From: Flavobacterium oreochromis
GTDB lineage: Bacteria; Bacteroidota; Bacteroidia; Flavobacteriales; Flavobacteriaceae
Reading direction: 5' to 3'
Assembly: GCF_019565455.1 (NCBI RefSeq)
Contig: NZ_CP067377.1
Location: 3,230,001 to 3,294,000 of the forward strand
DNA: 64,000 nt
Part shown: in pieces, positions 26,982 to 37,555 of the stretch
How positions within the stretch are numbered: position 1 is the first letter of the stretch
Layout of the letters: every line of letters starts with the position of its first letter
Translations under genes and position numbers: made by a program
Notes under the pieces: model-generated
What the model was told of the DNA's origin: nothing
Database searches by the model: none
The model's input: only the letters and a program-made list of their open reading frames with translations

Positions 26982-27022
26982 ATAAAAAAATAAAATTGAG
27001 TAAATAATCTAAATTTAACAAA

Positions 27023-27661
27023 ATGATTGTTGATAGAATTCTGCAAATAATTGATTTTAAAGGAATTAGTAAGAATAAATTTTATAATGAAACCGGTCTT
27101 TCGAATGGCTTTTTAGACAAAGTAAAGGATGTTGGGGCGTCTAAAATTGAGAATATACTCAATACATACCCGGATATTAGCCCCGATTGGTTACTTATGG
27201 GAAAAGGTGCTATGACTAAAAGCGAGGGAAATATCGCAATACCTGCAAATGGTGTTGTAACCGGAATTCCTTTAGTTGCAGTAACGGCAATTGGTGGATT
27301 TGGAAACTCGACTTTTTCAATATCAAATCAAGATGTTAGAGATTATTACGTAATACCAAAATTTAAAACCAAAAAAATTGACTTTATGATTGAGGTTGAG
27401 GGTAGTAGTATGTATCCGAAATATAGTAGCGGGGATATTGTGGCCTGTACTGTGATAAACGAAAGCTCTTTCATACAATGGAATAAAACCCACGTTATAG
27501 CAACAAAAAATCAAGGTATTATTATCAAGAGAGTAAAAAAGGGCTCAACTGATAATACTTTATGCATGATTTCTGACAATCAAAGTTATGATCCGTTTGA
27601 AGTGCCAAAAGAGGAGATTGTCGGCTTCGCGTTAGTTGTTGGAGTTATAAGATTAGAGTAA
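27023..27661 (+). CDS. Phage repressor, S24/LexA-like
   Basis: 212 residues. Residues about 1-65 are a helix-turn-helix domain typical of Bacteroidota phage repressors (FKGISKNKFYNETGLSNGF, then PDISPDWLLMGKG). The C-terminal S24 domain has VEGSSMYPKYSSGDIV with nucleophile Ser129 and IIIKRV with Lys169. The GG pair around 91-92 could be the self-cleavage site, so induction through RecA is possible. It is divergent from the early operon and controls lysogeny. Intact. Confidence 0.9.
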   Translation: MIVDRILQIIDFKGISKNKFYNETGLSNGFLDKVKDVGASKIENILNTYPDISPDWLLMGKGAMTKSEGNIAIPANGVVTGIPLVAVTAIGGFGNSTFSISNQDVRDYYVIPKFKTKKIDFMIEVEGSSMYPKYSSGDIVACTVINESSFIQWNKTHVIATKNQGIIIKRVKKGSTDNTLCMISDNQSYDPFEVPKEEIVGFALVVGVIRLE

Positions 27662-27904
27662 AAACTCTAAATATTTAGATTATTCACTAACATTTTATAA
27701 AATAAAGAGTATTATTATTAATATAAATAACTGATATTCAATAAGTTAAATTGTTTTTATTTTATAGAGTAAATGCAATTATCTTGCGTGAGTTCTGCGT
27801 TTTGTTGCTAAAAATCCGGTTTTTTGCATTTAATCAAGCCGTGTTTTATAAAATAAAACACACATTTGTAGTAAATAGAGTAGTAAATAATGTAGAAAAT
27901 GACA

Positions 27905-27936
27905 CAAATCGTTATTTTTTTAGGTTATAACGATTT
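27905..27936. repeat. 10-bp perfect inverted repeat near prophage end
   Basis: AAATCGTTAT (27905-27914) and its exact complement ATAACGATTT (27927-27936) flank a 12-base T-rich loop. It may be the terminator of the repressor gene 240 bp upstream or part of the transposase end-binding region. The stem is AT-rich, and the loop rather than the 3' side carries the T run, so a binding site is at least as likely. Confidence 0.5.
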
Positions 27937-28310
27937 GGTATTAAAACCTGATAAATATTAAGGGTTTTTAAAGGCATTTTTAGGGCTTAACTGCTTGTAT
28001 ATAGTAGTATGTAGCAGTTAATCAACTAAAACGGAAAATAACAGGGTTTAAATAGTATTTAAAGAATAATTAACAGGTAATTAAACGTCAATTAATTATA
28101 CATTTTTGCACAATTTGAATTAAACAAAAAAAAGGCCTTTTTAGGCCTAATTACTTGTTTTTAAAGGGGTTTTCGGGGTTTTTTATATATTATATTTATT
28201 ACATTTTAATTATTAGCCCATAAAAAACAACTATATTAAATAATTAAAAGAATAAAATAAAACAATATATAGGTTATTATAAAAGCAAAAATAAAGTCTA
28301 TTTTAAAGGA

Positions 28311-28341
28311 AATGAGCCCGATAAAAAATATCGAGCTCATT
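28311..28341. terminator. Terminator downstream of the host membrane gene
   Basis: AATGAGCCCGATA pairs with TATCGAGCTCATT (one mismatch) around five A residues. It lies 68 bp after the stop of the - strand gene at 28409 and is followed on that strand by A/T-rich sequence. It probably marks the edge of host DNA. Confidence 0.65.
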
Positions 28342-28408
28342 ATAATAAAAAATTAAATTTAAATCTGTCTAAACTTTCTTGAGTAGTAAATGATAAATAC
28401 TCTTTATT

Positions 28409-29122
28409 TTAATTCATCATATACTTTATATTGTATCGCAAAGTAAAATGGAAAACTAAAAAGATTCCTATAAAAAAAGCAAAAAATCCTAAATAGCCAA
28501 AAACTACTGATACAATAATTAATATAAATATTTTACCAAAATTAAAAAAACAATCTTTAAAACTTTTAGTTATTCCATCCATTGGTTTTAAATCGCTAAA
28601 AATAACATTTGGTAGTGCTGTAAAAGTAAGTATGGAAGTAGATGCAGAAGTAAAAAATGAAAAATAGTTTCTAAGAATATCATTACTTATTAATCCTTCT
28701 AGAATTATAGTAAAAAATAAACCTAATACACTAATTAACAAAGTAACAAGAACTATTGAAAAATAATAAGGACTGTTAATATAATAATAAAAAGTTTTAA
28801 TACTCATTTTGTTACCTTCTTGAGCATCTTTCATCATTTTTAAGATTCCTGCATTAAAAGGTGCAACTAAAACAACAATTATACTTACTGCTAATAAATA
28901 TAAAAATTTAGCTTGCATTGAAAATTTTTCAGGATTAAAATGTTTTAAATATTCTAATAAACCATCTCCTTTATACAGTGTTTTAATCCCAATATTAAGT
29001 AAACTAACTAATACAATTGTTAGAATTAAAAAAACAAATCCAACAAGAAATATATTTTTTTTATACAATTCTATACTTTCTTTAATTACTTGATATAAGT
29101 CAATTTTTTTAAATTTTTTCAT
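28409..29122 (-). CDS. Multi-pass membrane protein (flavobacterial, function unknown)
   Basis: 237 residues with about six membrane segments (for example IFLVGFVFLILTIVLVSLL, LYLLAVSIIVVLVAP, FILIIVSVVFGYLGFF). A short cytoplasmic N-terminus begins MKKFKKIDLYQVIKESIELY. Similar flavobacterial proteins are often labelled beta-carotene monooxygenase, a label with no support in the sequence. It follows the aldehyde dehydrogenase gene by 6 bp and ends near a terminator. It may be a DUF975/DUF4013-type integral membrane protein. Confidence 0.7.
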   Translation of the reverse strand: MKKFKKIDLYQVIKESIELYKKNIFLVGFVFLILTIVLVSLLNIGIKTLYKGDGLLEYLKHFNPEKFSMQAKFLYLLAVSIIVVLVAPFNAGILKMMKDAQEGNKMSIKTFYYYINSPYYFSIVLVTLLISVLGLFFTIILEGLISNDILRNYFSFFTSASTSILTFTALPNVIFSDLKPMDGITKSFKDCFFNFGKIFILIIVSVVFGYLGFFAFFIGIFLVFHFTLRYNIKYMMN

Positions 29123-29128
29123 TTTTAA

Positions 29129-30447
29129 TTATAGCCATTTTAAGATTTTTTTTACCATTTTAAATTTACCTTTATAAGGTGCATATCGAAATGGTAAATC
29201 AATCCAATTTGATTTTTTTACTATTGATTTTTGATGTGAAAATGTTTCAAAGCCTAATTTACCATGATAGGCTCCAATACCGCTCTGTCCTACTCCTCCA
29301 AAAGGTAAATTTTTATTAGAAAAATGTGACAATGTATCGTTAACACATCCTCCCCCAAAAGAGAATTTAGAAAGCAATTCTTTTTCAAAAGATTTATCTG
29401 TTGTAAATAGATATAAAGCGAGTGGTTTTTCAAAATGATTAATAAGATTATATAATTCTTCTTCAGTAGTATAAGAAATAATTGGTAGAATAGGACCAAA
29501 TATTTCTTCTTGCATAACTAAACTATTTAAAGTTGGTTCATCTAAGAGAGTTGGTGCTATATATAGATCAGCCTGAGTTGTTTGACCTCCAAATAATATT
29601 TTTTGATTTTCTAGTAAATTCAGTTGACGTTTCCAATTTTTTAGATTAATGATGCGAGCAAAATCATCTGATTTTTCTATAGTATCTCCTAATGCTTTTT
29701 TTATTTCTTCTATTAAATAAGGAATAAGTTTTTCTTTTACGCTTTTATGAACTGCTAAATAATCAGGAGCAATACAAGTTTGTCCAGCATTAAATAATTT
29801 TCCCCATATAATTCTTTTAGCCGCTAACTTTAAATCTGCTGTTTGATCTACTATACAAGGGCTTTTTCCTCCTAGTTCTAATGTAACAGGAGTAAGATGT
29901 TCTGCTGCTGCTTTAGCTACGATTTTTCCTACTGATACACTTCCTGTAAAAAAATATAATCCCAACGCTTACTTAATAAATCTTGCGCAATAGTATAATC
30001 TCCTGTTATTACAACTACTTGCTCTATTTCAAAAGACTCTCTAATAATTTTAGAAATAATAGAAGAACAATTTGGAGTAAGCTCTGAAGGTTTTAATGTT
30101 ACTTTATTGCCTGCTGCTACTGCTGCAATTAGCGGTGAAAATGCTAATTGAATAGGGTAATTCCAAGGACTGATAATAAGAATTTTACCATATGGCTCAG
30201 AATACAAATAATCCATTGATGGAAAATTAAGTAATGATGGAAATACTCTTTTGGGTTTTGCCCATGAATCTAGTTTCCTTATTGTATATCTTAATTCATT
30301 AATAATATATTCTGTTTCTGAAACCATACTTTCAAAATAAGGTTTTTTAAAATCCTTATATAGGGCTTCTTGCATATCAGTTTCATATTTTACTAGATTA
30401 TCTAGTAACTTTTTTAAAACTTTTTTTCGTTGGGTTACGGTATACAT
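29129..30447 (-). CDS. Aldehyde dehydrogenase, NAD(P)+-dependent (frameshifted)
   Basis: Two frames join if one T is added to the run at 29947-29953: KRWDYI continues FFTGSVSVGKIVAKAAAEH. About 439-440 residues, usual for the short fatty-aldehyde dehydrogenases (ALDH3 type) that lack the mitochondrial-type N-terminus. Motifs include ISPWNYPIQLAFSPLIAAV, LELGGKSPCIVD with the catalytic Glu, GKLFNAGQTCIAPDY with the catalytic Cys, EEIFGPILPI and NLPFGGVGQSG. It oxidises aldehydes to acids. The C-terminus (WIDLPFRYAPYKGK) is typical of this subgroup. Confidence 0.9.
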
Positions 30448-30456
30448 AGTAATATT

Positions 30457-31149
30457 TTATTCTATTGATTTCCAAATAACATCGTCAGGTACAGGAGCTA
30501 TAATATTAATTTTTTCTTTTGATACTGGATGAATTAATTGTAAATTACGTGCGTGTAAGTGAATTCCACCATCTATATTACTTCTATCAAATCCGTACTT
30601 TAAGTCCCCTTTTATAGGACAACCAATAGCACTTAATTGTGATCGTATTTGGTGATGTCGTCCTGTTTGTAAATTTATTTCTAAAGCAAAATAATTATTT
30701 AATTCTTTTATAATTTTATAATCTAAAATAGCCTTTTTACTATCCGGGATTTCTTTTATATAGGCTTTAGATGTATTTTTCTGAGGATTTCTTTTCAAAT
30801 AATGTATAAGAGTTGCCTCCTTTTGGTCTGGTTTATTTTTAACTACTGCCCAATAGGTTTTTTGGGTTTCTCTATTTTTGAAAAGATCATTAAGTCTACT
30901 TAATGCTTTTGATGTTTTAGCAAAAAGCACAATTCCCGTTGTAGGCCTATCTAAACGATGTACTACTCCTAAAAAAACTTCCCCAGGTTTATTATATTTT
31001 TCCTTGATATATTCCTTTACTACCTCTGACAAAGGCTTATCACCCGTTTTGTCCCCTTGTACTATATCACCTACCCGTTTATTAATTACAATTAGATGAT
31101 TATCTTCATACAGAACATTTAGGTTATTCTTATCTGAAACTATTTTCAT
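30457..31149 (-). CDS. RluA-family pseudouridine synthase
   Basis: 230 residues, intact. VVHRLDRPTTGIVLFAKTSK contains the catalytic Asp of the HRLDxxTSG motif, and LQTGRHHQIRSQLSAIGCPI plus GGIHLHARNL are the other RluA signatures. There is no S4 domain, so it is the short type acting on rRNA or tRNA. It converts uridine to pseudouridine. It is followed after 9 bp by the aldehyde dehydrogenase. Confidence 0.9.
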   Translation of the reverse strand: MKIVSDKNNLNVLYEDNHLIVINKRVGDIVQGDKTGDKPLSEVVKEYIKEKYNKPGEVFLGVVHRLDRPTTGIVLFAKTSKALSRLNDLFKNRETQKTYWAVVKNKPDQKEATLIHYLKRNPQKNTSKAYIKEIPDSKKAILDYKIIKELNNYFALEINLQTGRHHQIRSQLSAIGCPIKGDLKYGFDRSNIDGGIHLHARNLQLIHPVSKEKINIIAPVPDDVIWKSIE

Positions 31150-31246
31150 TTTTCAATGATAAAAATTATAGTAAAAAAACAATATTTAGTTATTTATTAA
31201 AATACTACTTTTATGCAATTTTACTATAAATATAAGTTATATACTC

Positions 31247-32066
31247 TTAATACTGTTCATTAGGATTTGGAAAATCTACAGCTTTAACATCTGCTACATA
31301 TTGCCCTATAGCTTGTGTCATTTCTTCATATAAATTCATATACCTACGTAAAAAACGAGGACTGAATTCGTGTGTCATACCGATCATATCATGTAAAACA
31401 AGTACTTGTCCATCTACTCCGCTACCTGCTCCAATTCCTATGACAGGGATTGAAATACTTTCTGCTACTTTTTGAGCTAAATGCGCTGGTATTTTTTCGA
31501 GAACTAAAGCAAAACAGCCTACTTTTTCTAATAGTTTTGCATCTTCTATTAATTTTTCTGCCTCTGTATTTTCTTTGGCTCTTACAGTATATGTTCCAAA
31601 TTTATAAATAGATTGTGGTGTGAGTCCTAAATGTCCCATTACAGGAATACCTGCTTGTAATATCTTTCTTATAGAATCTTTAATTTCTTTACCTCCTTCT
31701 AATTTTACAGCATGACCACCACTTTCTTTCATAACTCGAATAGCAGAACGTAATGCTTCTTTAGAATCAGATTGATAAGATCCAAAAGGTAAATCCACAA
31801 CTACTAATGCTCTTTGAGCCGCACGAACAACTGAAGAAGCATGATAGATCATTTGATCTAATGTTATAGGCAATGTTGTTTCATGACCTGCCATGACGTT
31901 ACTAGCTGAATCTCCTACAAGAATTACATCTACACCTGATGAATCCACAATTTTAGCCATTGTATAATCATATGCAGTTAGCATTGAAATTTTTTTCACC
32001 TTTGGCTTTCATATCAAATAACGATTTCGTAGTTACTCTTTTGTAATCACTTTTAGCTGTTGACAT
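31247..32066 (-). CDS. panB: 3-methyl-2-oxobutanoate hydroxymethyltransferase (one-base insertion)
   Basis: First step of pantothenate synthesis: transfers a hydroxymethyl group from methylene-THF to 2-oxoisovalerate. The normal flavobacterial start [20 protein letters not shown] begins at ATG 32064-32066 and is separated by one extra A (run 31990-31996) from the remainder, which begins [20 protein letters not shown]. About 272 residues. Metal and substrate motifs [33 protein letters not shown] and [15 protein letters not shown] are all present. Confidence 0.92.
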
Positions 32067-32140
32067 AATTCTATAATATTTTAGAGGGTAAAAGTAATAA
32101 AAAGAATAGATGTAACAAATTTGTTATAAAATAGAATAAT

Positions 32141-32171
32141 AAAAACCTCAAGCAAAATACTTGAGGTTTTT
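32141..32171. terminator. Terminator between mscL and panB
   Basis: AAAAACCTCAAG and CTTGAGGTTTTT form a 12-bp stem around a 7-base loop, 29 bp beyond the mscL stop on the - strand. Confidence 0.85.
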
Positions 32172-32199
32172 ATATAAGTTTAAAAGAAATTTTATTTAA

Positions 32200-32582
32200 C
32201 TATTTTTTTAATAAATCTCTAATTTGAATTAATAATTCTTCTTGTGTAGGACCTGCTGGCGCAGCTGATGCTGGTGCAGCCTCTTCTTTTTCTTTAATGA
32301 ATTAATACTTTTTACTAAAATAAAAATAACAAAAGCAATAACCAAAAAGCTAATAATAGCTGCTAAAAACTTACCATATAAAATTCCTCCGTCTGTTTTT
32401 AATTCAGCTAAATTTTCTACTTGTGCAGCTTTTAGAGCTGGATTTAATAAGGCAGGAGTAATAACATCTGCTACCAAAGAGTTTACAATAGCACTAAAAG
32501 CACTACCAATAATTACTCCTACCGCAAGATCCATTACATTTCCTTTTGCTATAAAATCTCTAAATTCAGAAATAATACTCAT
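32200..32582 (-). CDS. mscL: Large-conductance mechanosensitive channel (frameshifted at C-terminus)
   Basis: About 127 residues with one missing T in the run 32287-32291 corrected: INSLKKK continues [18 protein letters not shown], then [10 protein letters not shown] to the stop at 32200. The N-terminal [20 protein letters not shown] is the MscL signature, with two membrane helices (residues about 16-45 and 70-97) and the C-terminal bundle helix. It is a pentameric emergency valve released by membrane tension. Confidence 0.92.
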
Positions 32583-32646
32583 AATTGTAATTGTTTTTTT
32601 AGTTAATTAAAGTTACAAAACTAAAATTTAAATAACAAGTTAAGAA

Positions 32647-35088
32647 TTATTCTCTGTAGAAAATCCTCGACACACGACGTGAAATACCTGTTAATATCTC
32701 GTAAGGAATAGTGTCAATAGCAGTAGCTATAACTGTTACAGGCAAATCTTTTCCAAAAATAATTACTTCATTTCCTTCTGCACAAGCTATATTTGTTACA
32801 TCTATCATAAGCATATCCATACAAATACTTCCTAAAATAGGTGCTTTTTGACCATTAACTAAAAGATAACCAACTCCTCTCCCCCATTTTCTAGATATTC
32901 CATCTGCATAACCAACTGGAATTACAGCCATACGCATTGGTTTTTCTACAACAAAACGACGATTATACCCAACGGTATCACCTATTTTTAATGTTCTAAT
33001 TTGTGAAATAACAGATTTTAAGGTTCCTACTGTTTCTAAATATTTCATTTCAGTTAAATCATTAGAAACCCCGTACATACCTACTCCTAATCGAACCATA
33101 TCAAACTCACCTTCAGGATAATTACTAATTCCAGAAGAATTACAAATATGACGGATAGGTTTATAATCTAAAACATTGATAATTTGATTGGAAAGAATAT
33201 CAAACAATCGTATTTGTTTTAAACTAAACGTTTTATCAATAGCATTATCACTTTCAGCAAAATGGGATAAAATTGTTTTGATCTTAATCCATTTATTAGT
33301 TTGAATTACCTCTATTAAGTCTGGAATTACTTCTTCATCAAATCCTAGACGATTCATTCCTGTATTAATCTTAATATGTATAGGATATTGCTCTTTCTTT
33401 TTTTCTTCTAAAATTTTTATAAAAGCTTTTAAACCACGTAAACTATAAATTTCAGGTTCTAACCCATGTTTAATAATTGATTTAAAACTTGTCATTTCAG
33501 GATTCATAACCATAATAGGAACTTCAATTCCTGCTTTTTTCAATTCTATCCCTTCATCTGCGAAAGCTACCCCTAAATAATCAACTTTATGATGTGCTAA
33601 TAATTTAGCTATTTCAAAGCTTCCACTTCCATAACCAAAAGCTTTTACCATTCCCATTATTTTGGTTGTTGATTTTATTTTAGTTTTATAATAATTAAAA
33701 TTATGACTTAAGGAATTTAAATTAATTTCTAAAACAGTTTCATGCTTTTTTTCCTCTAATAAGGAAACAATCTTTTCAAACTCAAAAACACGAGCTCCCT
33801 TAATCAAAATAGTTTCATCTGAAAAATCAAGAGTATCAAAGGTATTAACAAAAGAAGCTGTTGATTCAAAAGAAATAGTATTTAAAAATAAATTTTTAAA
33901 TTTAGTAATTGTACTTCCAATACAAATAACTCTTGTAATCCTATTCGATACAATAAGCTGTGCTACTCTAGAATACAACTCTTCATCAGGTAATCCTGAT
34001 TGAAAAATATCTGAAATAATAAGGGTTCTTTTTTATGTTGTCTCTGATTTTGCAAAAATCTAAAGCAATTTTTAGTGACTCAAAATCAGAACTATAACTA
34101 TCATCAATTAGAGTACAATTATAAATACCATTTTTGATTTTTAGCCTCATTTCTACAGGATACAATTCAGCTATTCTTTCTTGAATTATATCCTGATCAT
34201 ACCCTAAATACAACATTGTTAAAATACAATGTATACTATTTTCTAATGATGCTTCATCTATGAAAGGAAGTTGTATTTTAAAACTAAAATCCTTATAAAA
34301 AGGGTAAAAATAGTATTTTGACCAATAATTTTTTTTTGAAAAAATACATCAGCACTTTTATCCTCTGTACTCCATGTAAAAGTTTTTATGGACTTATTTA
34401 AACAGTCTTCTATTACTTGACTTTTATTTAAAATTAGAACTTCAACCTTATCAAAAAGTTTTAATTTTTCTCTTATTTTTTGAGAAATATTTAAAAAACC
34501 TTCATCATGAGCTGAACCAATATTAGTTAAAATCCCTATAGTTGGTTGAATTATTTTTTGCAAATTACGCATTTCATTAACAGTAGAAATTCCTGCTTCA
34601 AAAATTCCTAAATTATGCATTTCATTAATACCTATTATTGAAAGAGGTACTCCAACTTGTGAATTATAACTTTTTGGACTTCTTATAATTGTATAATCTG
34701 GACTTAACAAAAAGTTTAACCATTCTTTTACAATTGTTTTGCCATTACTACCTGTAATTCCTATTACTGGAAATGAAAATAAACTTCTATAATAAGCAGC
34801 AAATAATTGTAAAGCTTCTAAGGTATCTACTACTTTTAAAAAATTAGCTTTACCTAACCATTTTTCATCAACTGTTTGTACTACAAATGATTTTACTCCT
34901 TGTGCTATTAAAGTTTCTATATATTGATGCGCATCATGATGGGGTCCTACAAGAGCAAAAAAAAGTGTAGATTCTGCATTCTGATGTGATCGACTATCTA
35001 CTGAAATTGTATTAATTAAAATAGAACTGTCTAATTCTATAAATTCACACGACAATGCTGTTACAATTTGTTTAAGTATCAGAGCCAT
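32647..35088 (-). CDS. murF-alr: Bifunctional MurF / alanine racemase (three single-base deletions)
   Basis: About 814 residues when three missing bases (runs at 34297-34301, 34054-34058 and 34029-34034) are restored. The MurF half has the ATP site VIGITGSNGKTIVKEWL and DSRSHQNAESTLFFAL at the N-terminus; it adds D-Ala-D-Ala to UDP-MurNAc-tripeptide. The Alr half (from about residue 375) has GMVKAFGYGSGS with the PLP lysine, MVRLGVGMYGVS, GYADGISRKWG and EVIIFGKDL; it makes D-alanine. The fusion is characteristic of Bacteroidota. Both activities are essential, so the breaks are almost certainly sequence errors. The start overlaps the tdk stop (TAATG). Confidence 0.93.
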
Positions 35089-35714
35089 TATTTATCCTTT
35101 TCTTTCTTTATAATTTGTTCATCAACTACTTCAATATTATTACGCATAGCATTAAAATAAGCGGCTCTACTTAAAGGCTCATATTCTTCCTTTTCTCCTA
35201 AAAGTACTAAACTGTTGTTAGCTGTTTTTCTATGACTATAATGCGCTAAATTTCCTGTACGAGTACATACCGCATGTACTTTTGTAACATATTCTGCCGT
35301 AGCCATTAAAGCTGGCATAGGACCAAAAGGATTTCCTTTAAAATCCATATCTAAACCAGCTACAATTACTCTTACACCTGCATTTGCTAAATCATTGCAA
35401 ACAGATACTATTTCTTCATCAAAAAATTGCGCCTCATCAATACCCACTACATCACAACCTTGAGCTAAAATACGAATATTAGCAGCTGCTGGCACAGGGG
35501 TTGAACGAATCTCATTTTTATTATGAGAAACTACCATTTCATCATCATAGCGTGTATCAATACTTGGTTTAAAAATTTCTACCTTTTGTTTAGCAAACTG
35601 AGCTCTTTTTAATCTACGGATTAATTCTTCCGTTTTTCCTGAAAACATTGATCCACAGATTACTTCAATCCATCCAAACTGTTCTTTTGGGTTTACTGTA
35701 TTTTCTAAAAACAT
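35088..35714 (-). CDS. tdk: Thymidine kinase
   Basis: 208 residues, intact. P-loop [18 protein letters not shown], Walker B-like [27 protein letters not shown] and a zinc-binding C-terminus (VHAVCTRTG) in which the usual second Cys pair is reduced, as in other flavobacteria. It salvages thymidine to dTMP. It shares an overlapping junction with murF-alr, so the two are co-transcribed. Confidence 0.93.
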   Translation of the reverse strand: MFLENTVNPKEQFGWIEVICGSMFSGKTEELIRRLKRAQFAKQKVEIFKPSIDTRYDDEMVVSHNKNEIRSTPVPAAANIRILAQGCDVVGIDEAQFFDEEIVSVCNDLANAGVRVIVAGLDMDFKGNPFGPMPALMATAEYVTKVHAVCTRTGNLAHYSHRKTANNSLVLLGEKEEYEPLSRAAYFNAMRNNIEVVDEQIIKKEKDK

Positions 35715-35858
35715 TTTTTAATTTTATAATGATAAAAATGAATAGTTTTTATTACTTTGTAACTCGCAAAATTATTAAAAAAGACTGGTTGTTTTACAGC
35801 TTAACTGATAAAGTTATTAATAAATTTTAATTCTTTCATCACTAAAAATTTAAACGCA

Positions 35859-36711
35859 ATGAAAAAGAAATTGGAAGCCGAATTGATTAGTATTGCCCAT
35901 AAAGTTTTACAATTAAAGCATAAAGAAGATGTACGTGAATTACATCGTGAGGCACAACGATTATATGAAAAACTTTCTGTTTTACTATTTGTTGAAGAAA
36001 ATTTTAGTGATATACAACCTACTATTGGAATAAAACAAATAGAAGAAAAACTAGAACGTACTTTTGATTATGATAATAAAGTAATAATAGCCGAACTAGA
36101 AGAAGAAGAAGAAGAAATTACTGAAAATCAACCCATTGAAACTTTTCAAGAATCAAGTCTCCAAATTGAGGAAACTATAACAAACCAAGAAAAAATAGAT
36201 CTTAATAGAGAGATCGAAATTATTCCACAAATAATTGAAAATAAAGAAGAAATTGAAAATATATCTATAGATGATTTTCTTAATCAAATACATTCTAAAT
36301 CCGTTTCTGAAAAAAATAAATATAGAATCAGATGAAAAAATAAACGAAATAAAAAATACAGTTAATGAAATAAACACATCACCTGTAAAAGAAATTTTTC
36401 CAGATTTTATGCCTAATTTCAATGAAATTACTTTTGAACGTGTAATAGAAAAACCTTTAAGTAATTTAAATGACAAAATTTCGAGATCCGTTGGCCTATC
36501 ATTAAATGATCGTATGGCATTTGAGAAACATTTATTTGATGGAAGTACAGAAGATTTAAATCGTGTTTTATCACAACTAGAAACATTTAAAAGTTATCAA
36601 GAAGCTAAGGATTTTATAGAAGAAATGGTAAAACCAGATTATAATAACTGGTTAGGGCGTGAGGATTATGAAGAACGCTTTATGGAATATATAACAAGTA
36701 AATTTGTATAA
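35859..36711 (+). CDS. Conserved flavobacterial protein of unknown function (frameshifted)
   Basis: Two frames join to about 284 residues if the A run at 36310-36316 carries one extra base: KSVSEK continues INIESDEKINEIKNTVNE. The N-terminus is helical (ELISIAHKVLQLKHKEDVRE), the centre a long acidic linker with EEEEEE, and the C-terminal about 75 residues a compact helical domain (ISRSVGLSLNDRMAFEKHLF, then NNWLGREDYEERFMEYI). It lies between tdk and rsmI and has its own terminator. Function unknown. Confidence 0.75.
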
Positions 36712-36746
36712 TATTATTTTACAAATTTAATACATTAAATACATCT

Positions 36747-36777
36747 AAACAGTCGGAATAAATTATTCCGACTGTTT
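36747..36777 (+). terminator. Strong hairpin terminator
   Basis: AAACAGTCGGAATAA pairs perfectly with TTATTCCGACTGTTT around a single base, 36 bp after the stop of the upstream + strand gene and 90 bp before rsmI. Confidence 0.85.
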
Positions 36778-36867
36778 GCTTTCATTATAACAAAATACAG
36801 TTGATTAATTAATATTTTTAGTAAATAAACTAAAATTTATTTCAACTAGATAAAATGAATTTAAAAA

Positions 36868-37542
36868 ATGAGTAAATTATACATAGTTCCTACACCTATT
36901 GGTAATTTAGAAGATATGACTTTTAGAGCTATAAGAATTCTAAAAGAAGTAGATTACATATTAGCAGAAGATACGCGTACGAGTGGAAAACTTCTTAAAC
37001 ATTTCGAAATTACTACTCCTATGCAAAGTCATCATATGCACAATGAACATAAAACAGTTGATCAAATAGTACAACGCTTACAAACAGGGCAAAATATAGC
37101 ATTAATTAGTGATGCTGGTACTCCTGCCATCTCTGACCCTGGGTTTTTATTAACACGTGCTTGTATAGAAAATGGTATAGAAGTAGAATGCTTACCTGGC
37201 GCAACAGCATTTGTCCCAGCATTAGTAAATAGTGGTTTACCTAATGACAAATTTGTTTTTGAGGGTTTCTTACCTGATAAAAAAGGAAGACAAACCCGTT
37301 TTTTACAATTAACTGAGGAAACCAGAACGATAATTATATATGTTTCACCTCATAAATTAATTAAAACATTAACTGAATTTGTTCAATATTTTGGTCCTGA
37401 TCGTTTGGTAAGTGTTTCTAGAGAACTTTCTAAACTTCACGAAGAAACAGTAAGAGGTAAAGCAGAAGAAGTATTAAAACATTTTGAAACAAAACCTCCA
37501 AAAGGTGAAATTGTAATTTGTATAGCAGGAAAAGCTAAATAG
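36868..37542 (+). CDS. rsmI: 16S rRNA 2'-O-methyltransferase (C1402)
   Basis: 224 residues, intact. KLYIVPTPIGNLEDMTFRAI at the N-terminus, YILAEDTRTSGKLLKHF, ALISDAGTPAISDPGFLLTR and ECLPGATAFVPALVNSGLP are the RsmI (tetrapyrrole methylase fold) signatures. It methylates C1402 of 16S rRNA using SAM. It is the last host gene before the cassette array and is convergent with it. Confidence 0.93.
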   Translation: MSKLYIVPTPIGNLEDMTFRAIRILKEVDYILAEDTRTSGKLLKHFEITTPMQSHHMHNEHKTVDQIVQRLQTGQNIALISDAGTPAISDPGFLLTRACIENGIEVECLPGATAFVPALVNSGLPNDKFVFEGFLPDKKGRQTRFLQLTEETRTIIIYVSPHKLIKTLTEFVQYFGPDRLVSVSRELSKLHEETVRGKAEEVLKHFETKPPKGEIVICIAGKAK

Positions 37543-37555
37543 TAATTTCTTTTTT

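Larger units (their letters stand above)
1..28300. mobile_element. Mu-like transposable prophage (one end; continues past left edge)
   Basis: The block has an S24 repressor, a MuA-type DDE transposase, a MuB-type ATPase, and a full set of myovirus head and tail genes (terminase, DUF935 portal, F-like head protein, protease/scaffold, capsid, sheath, tube, tape measure, hub, spike). Base composition is clearly richer in G+C than the host DNA to the right. The repressor/transposase end corresponds to the Mu left end. The terminus must lie between the repressor stop (27661) and the host gene ending at 28409, but I could not pin the TG/CA end or the 5-bp target duplication because the other prophage end is outside the window. 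The right boundary given is therefore approximate. Confidence 0.9.
27662..28408. other. 747-bp AT-rich gene-free stretch containing the prophage end
   Basis: No convincing gene on either strand. It contains a long inverted repeat (27905-27936), a short GGCC-centred hairpin (28131-28148), several TAGTAAAT and TAATTAAACG-type short repeats that could be transposase end sites, and a strong terminator (28311-28341). The phage-host junction must be inside, most likely between the inverted repeat and the terminator. Confidence 0.6.

Noticed and set aside
28131..28148. GGCC-centred hairpin as an origin or attachment core.
   Set aside because: A short simple hairpin next to an A run; more likely a weak terminator, and nothing identifies it as the phage end.
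29129..35088. Treating aldehyde dehydrogenase, panB, mscL and murF-alr as pseudogenes.
   Set aside because: All breaks are single-base changes in homopolymers and include essential functions, so sequence error is more likely.
35719..35827. Short + frame between tdk and the flavobacterial gene (MNSFYYFVTRKIIKKDW).
   Set aside because: Only 30 residues from the internal Met, no family pattern, and it fills a divergent promoter region; not supported as a gene.
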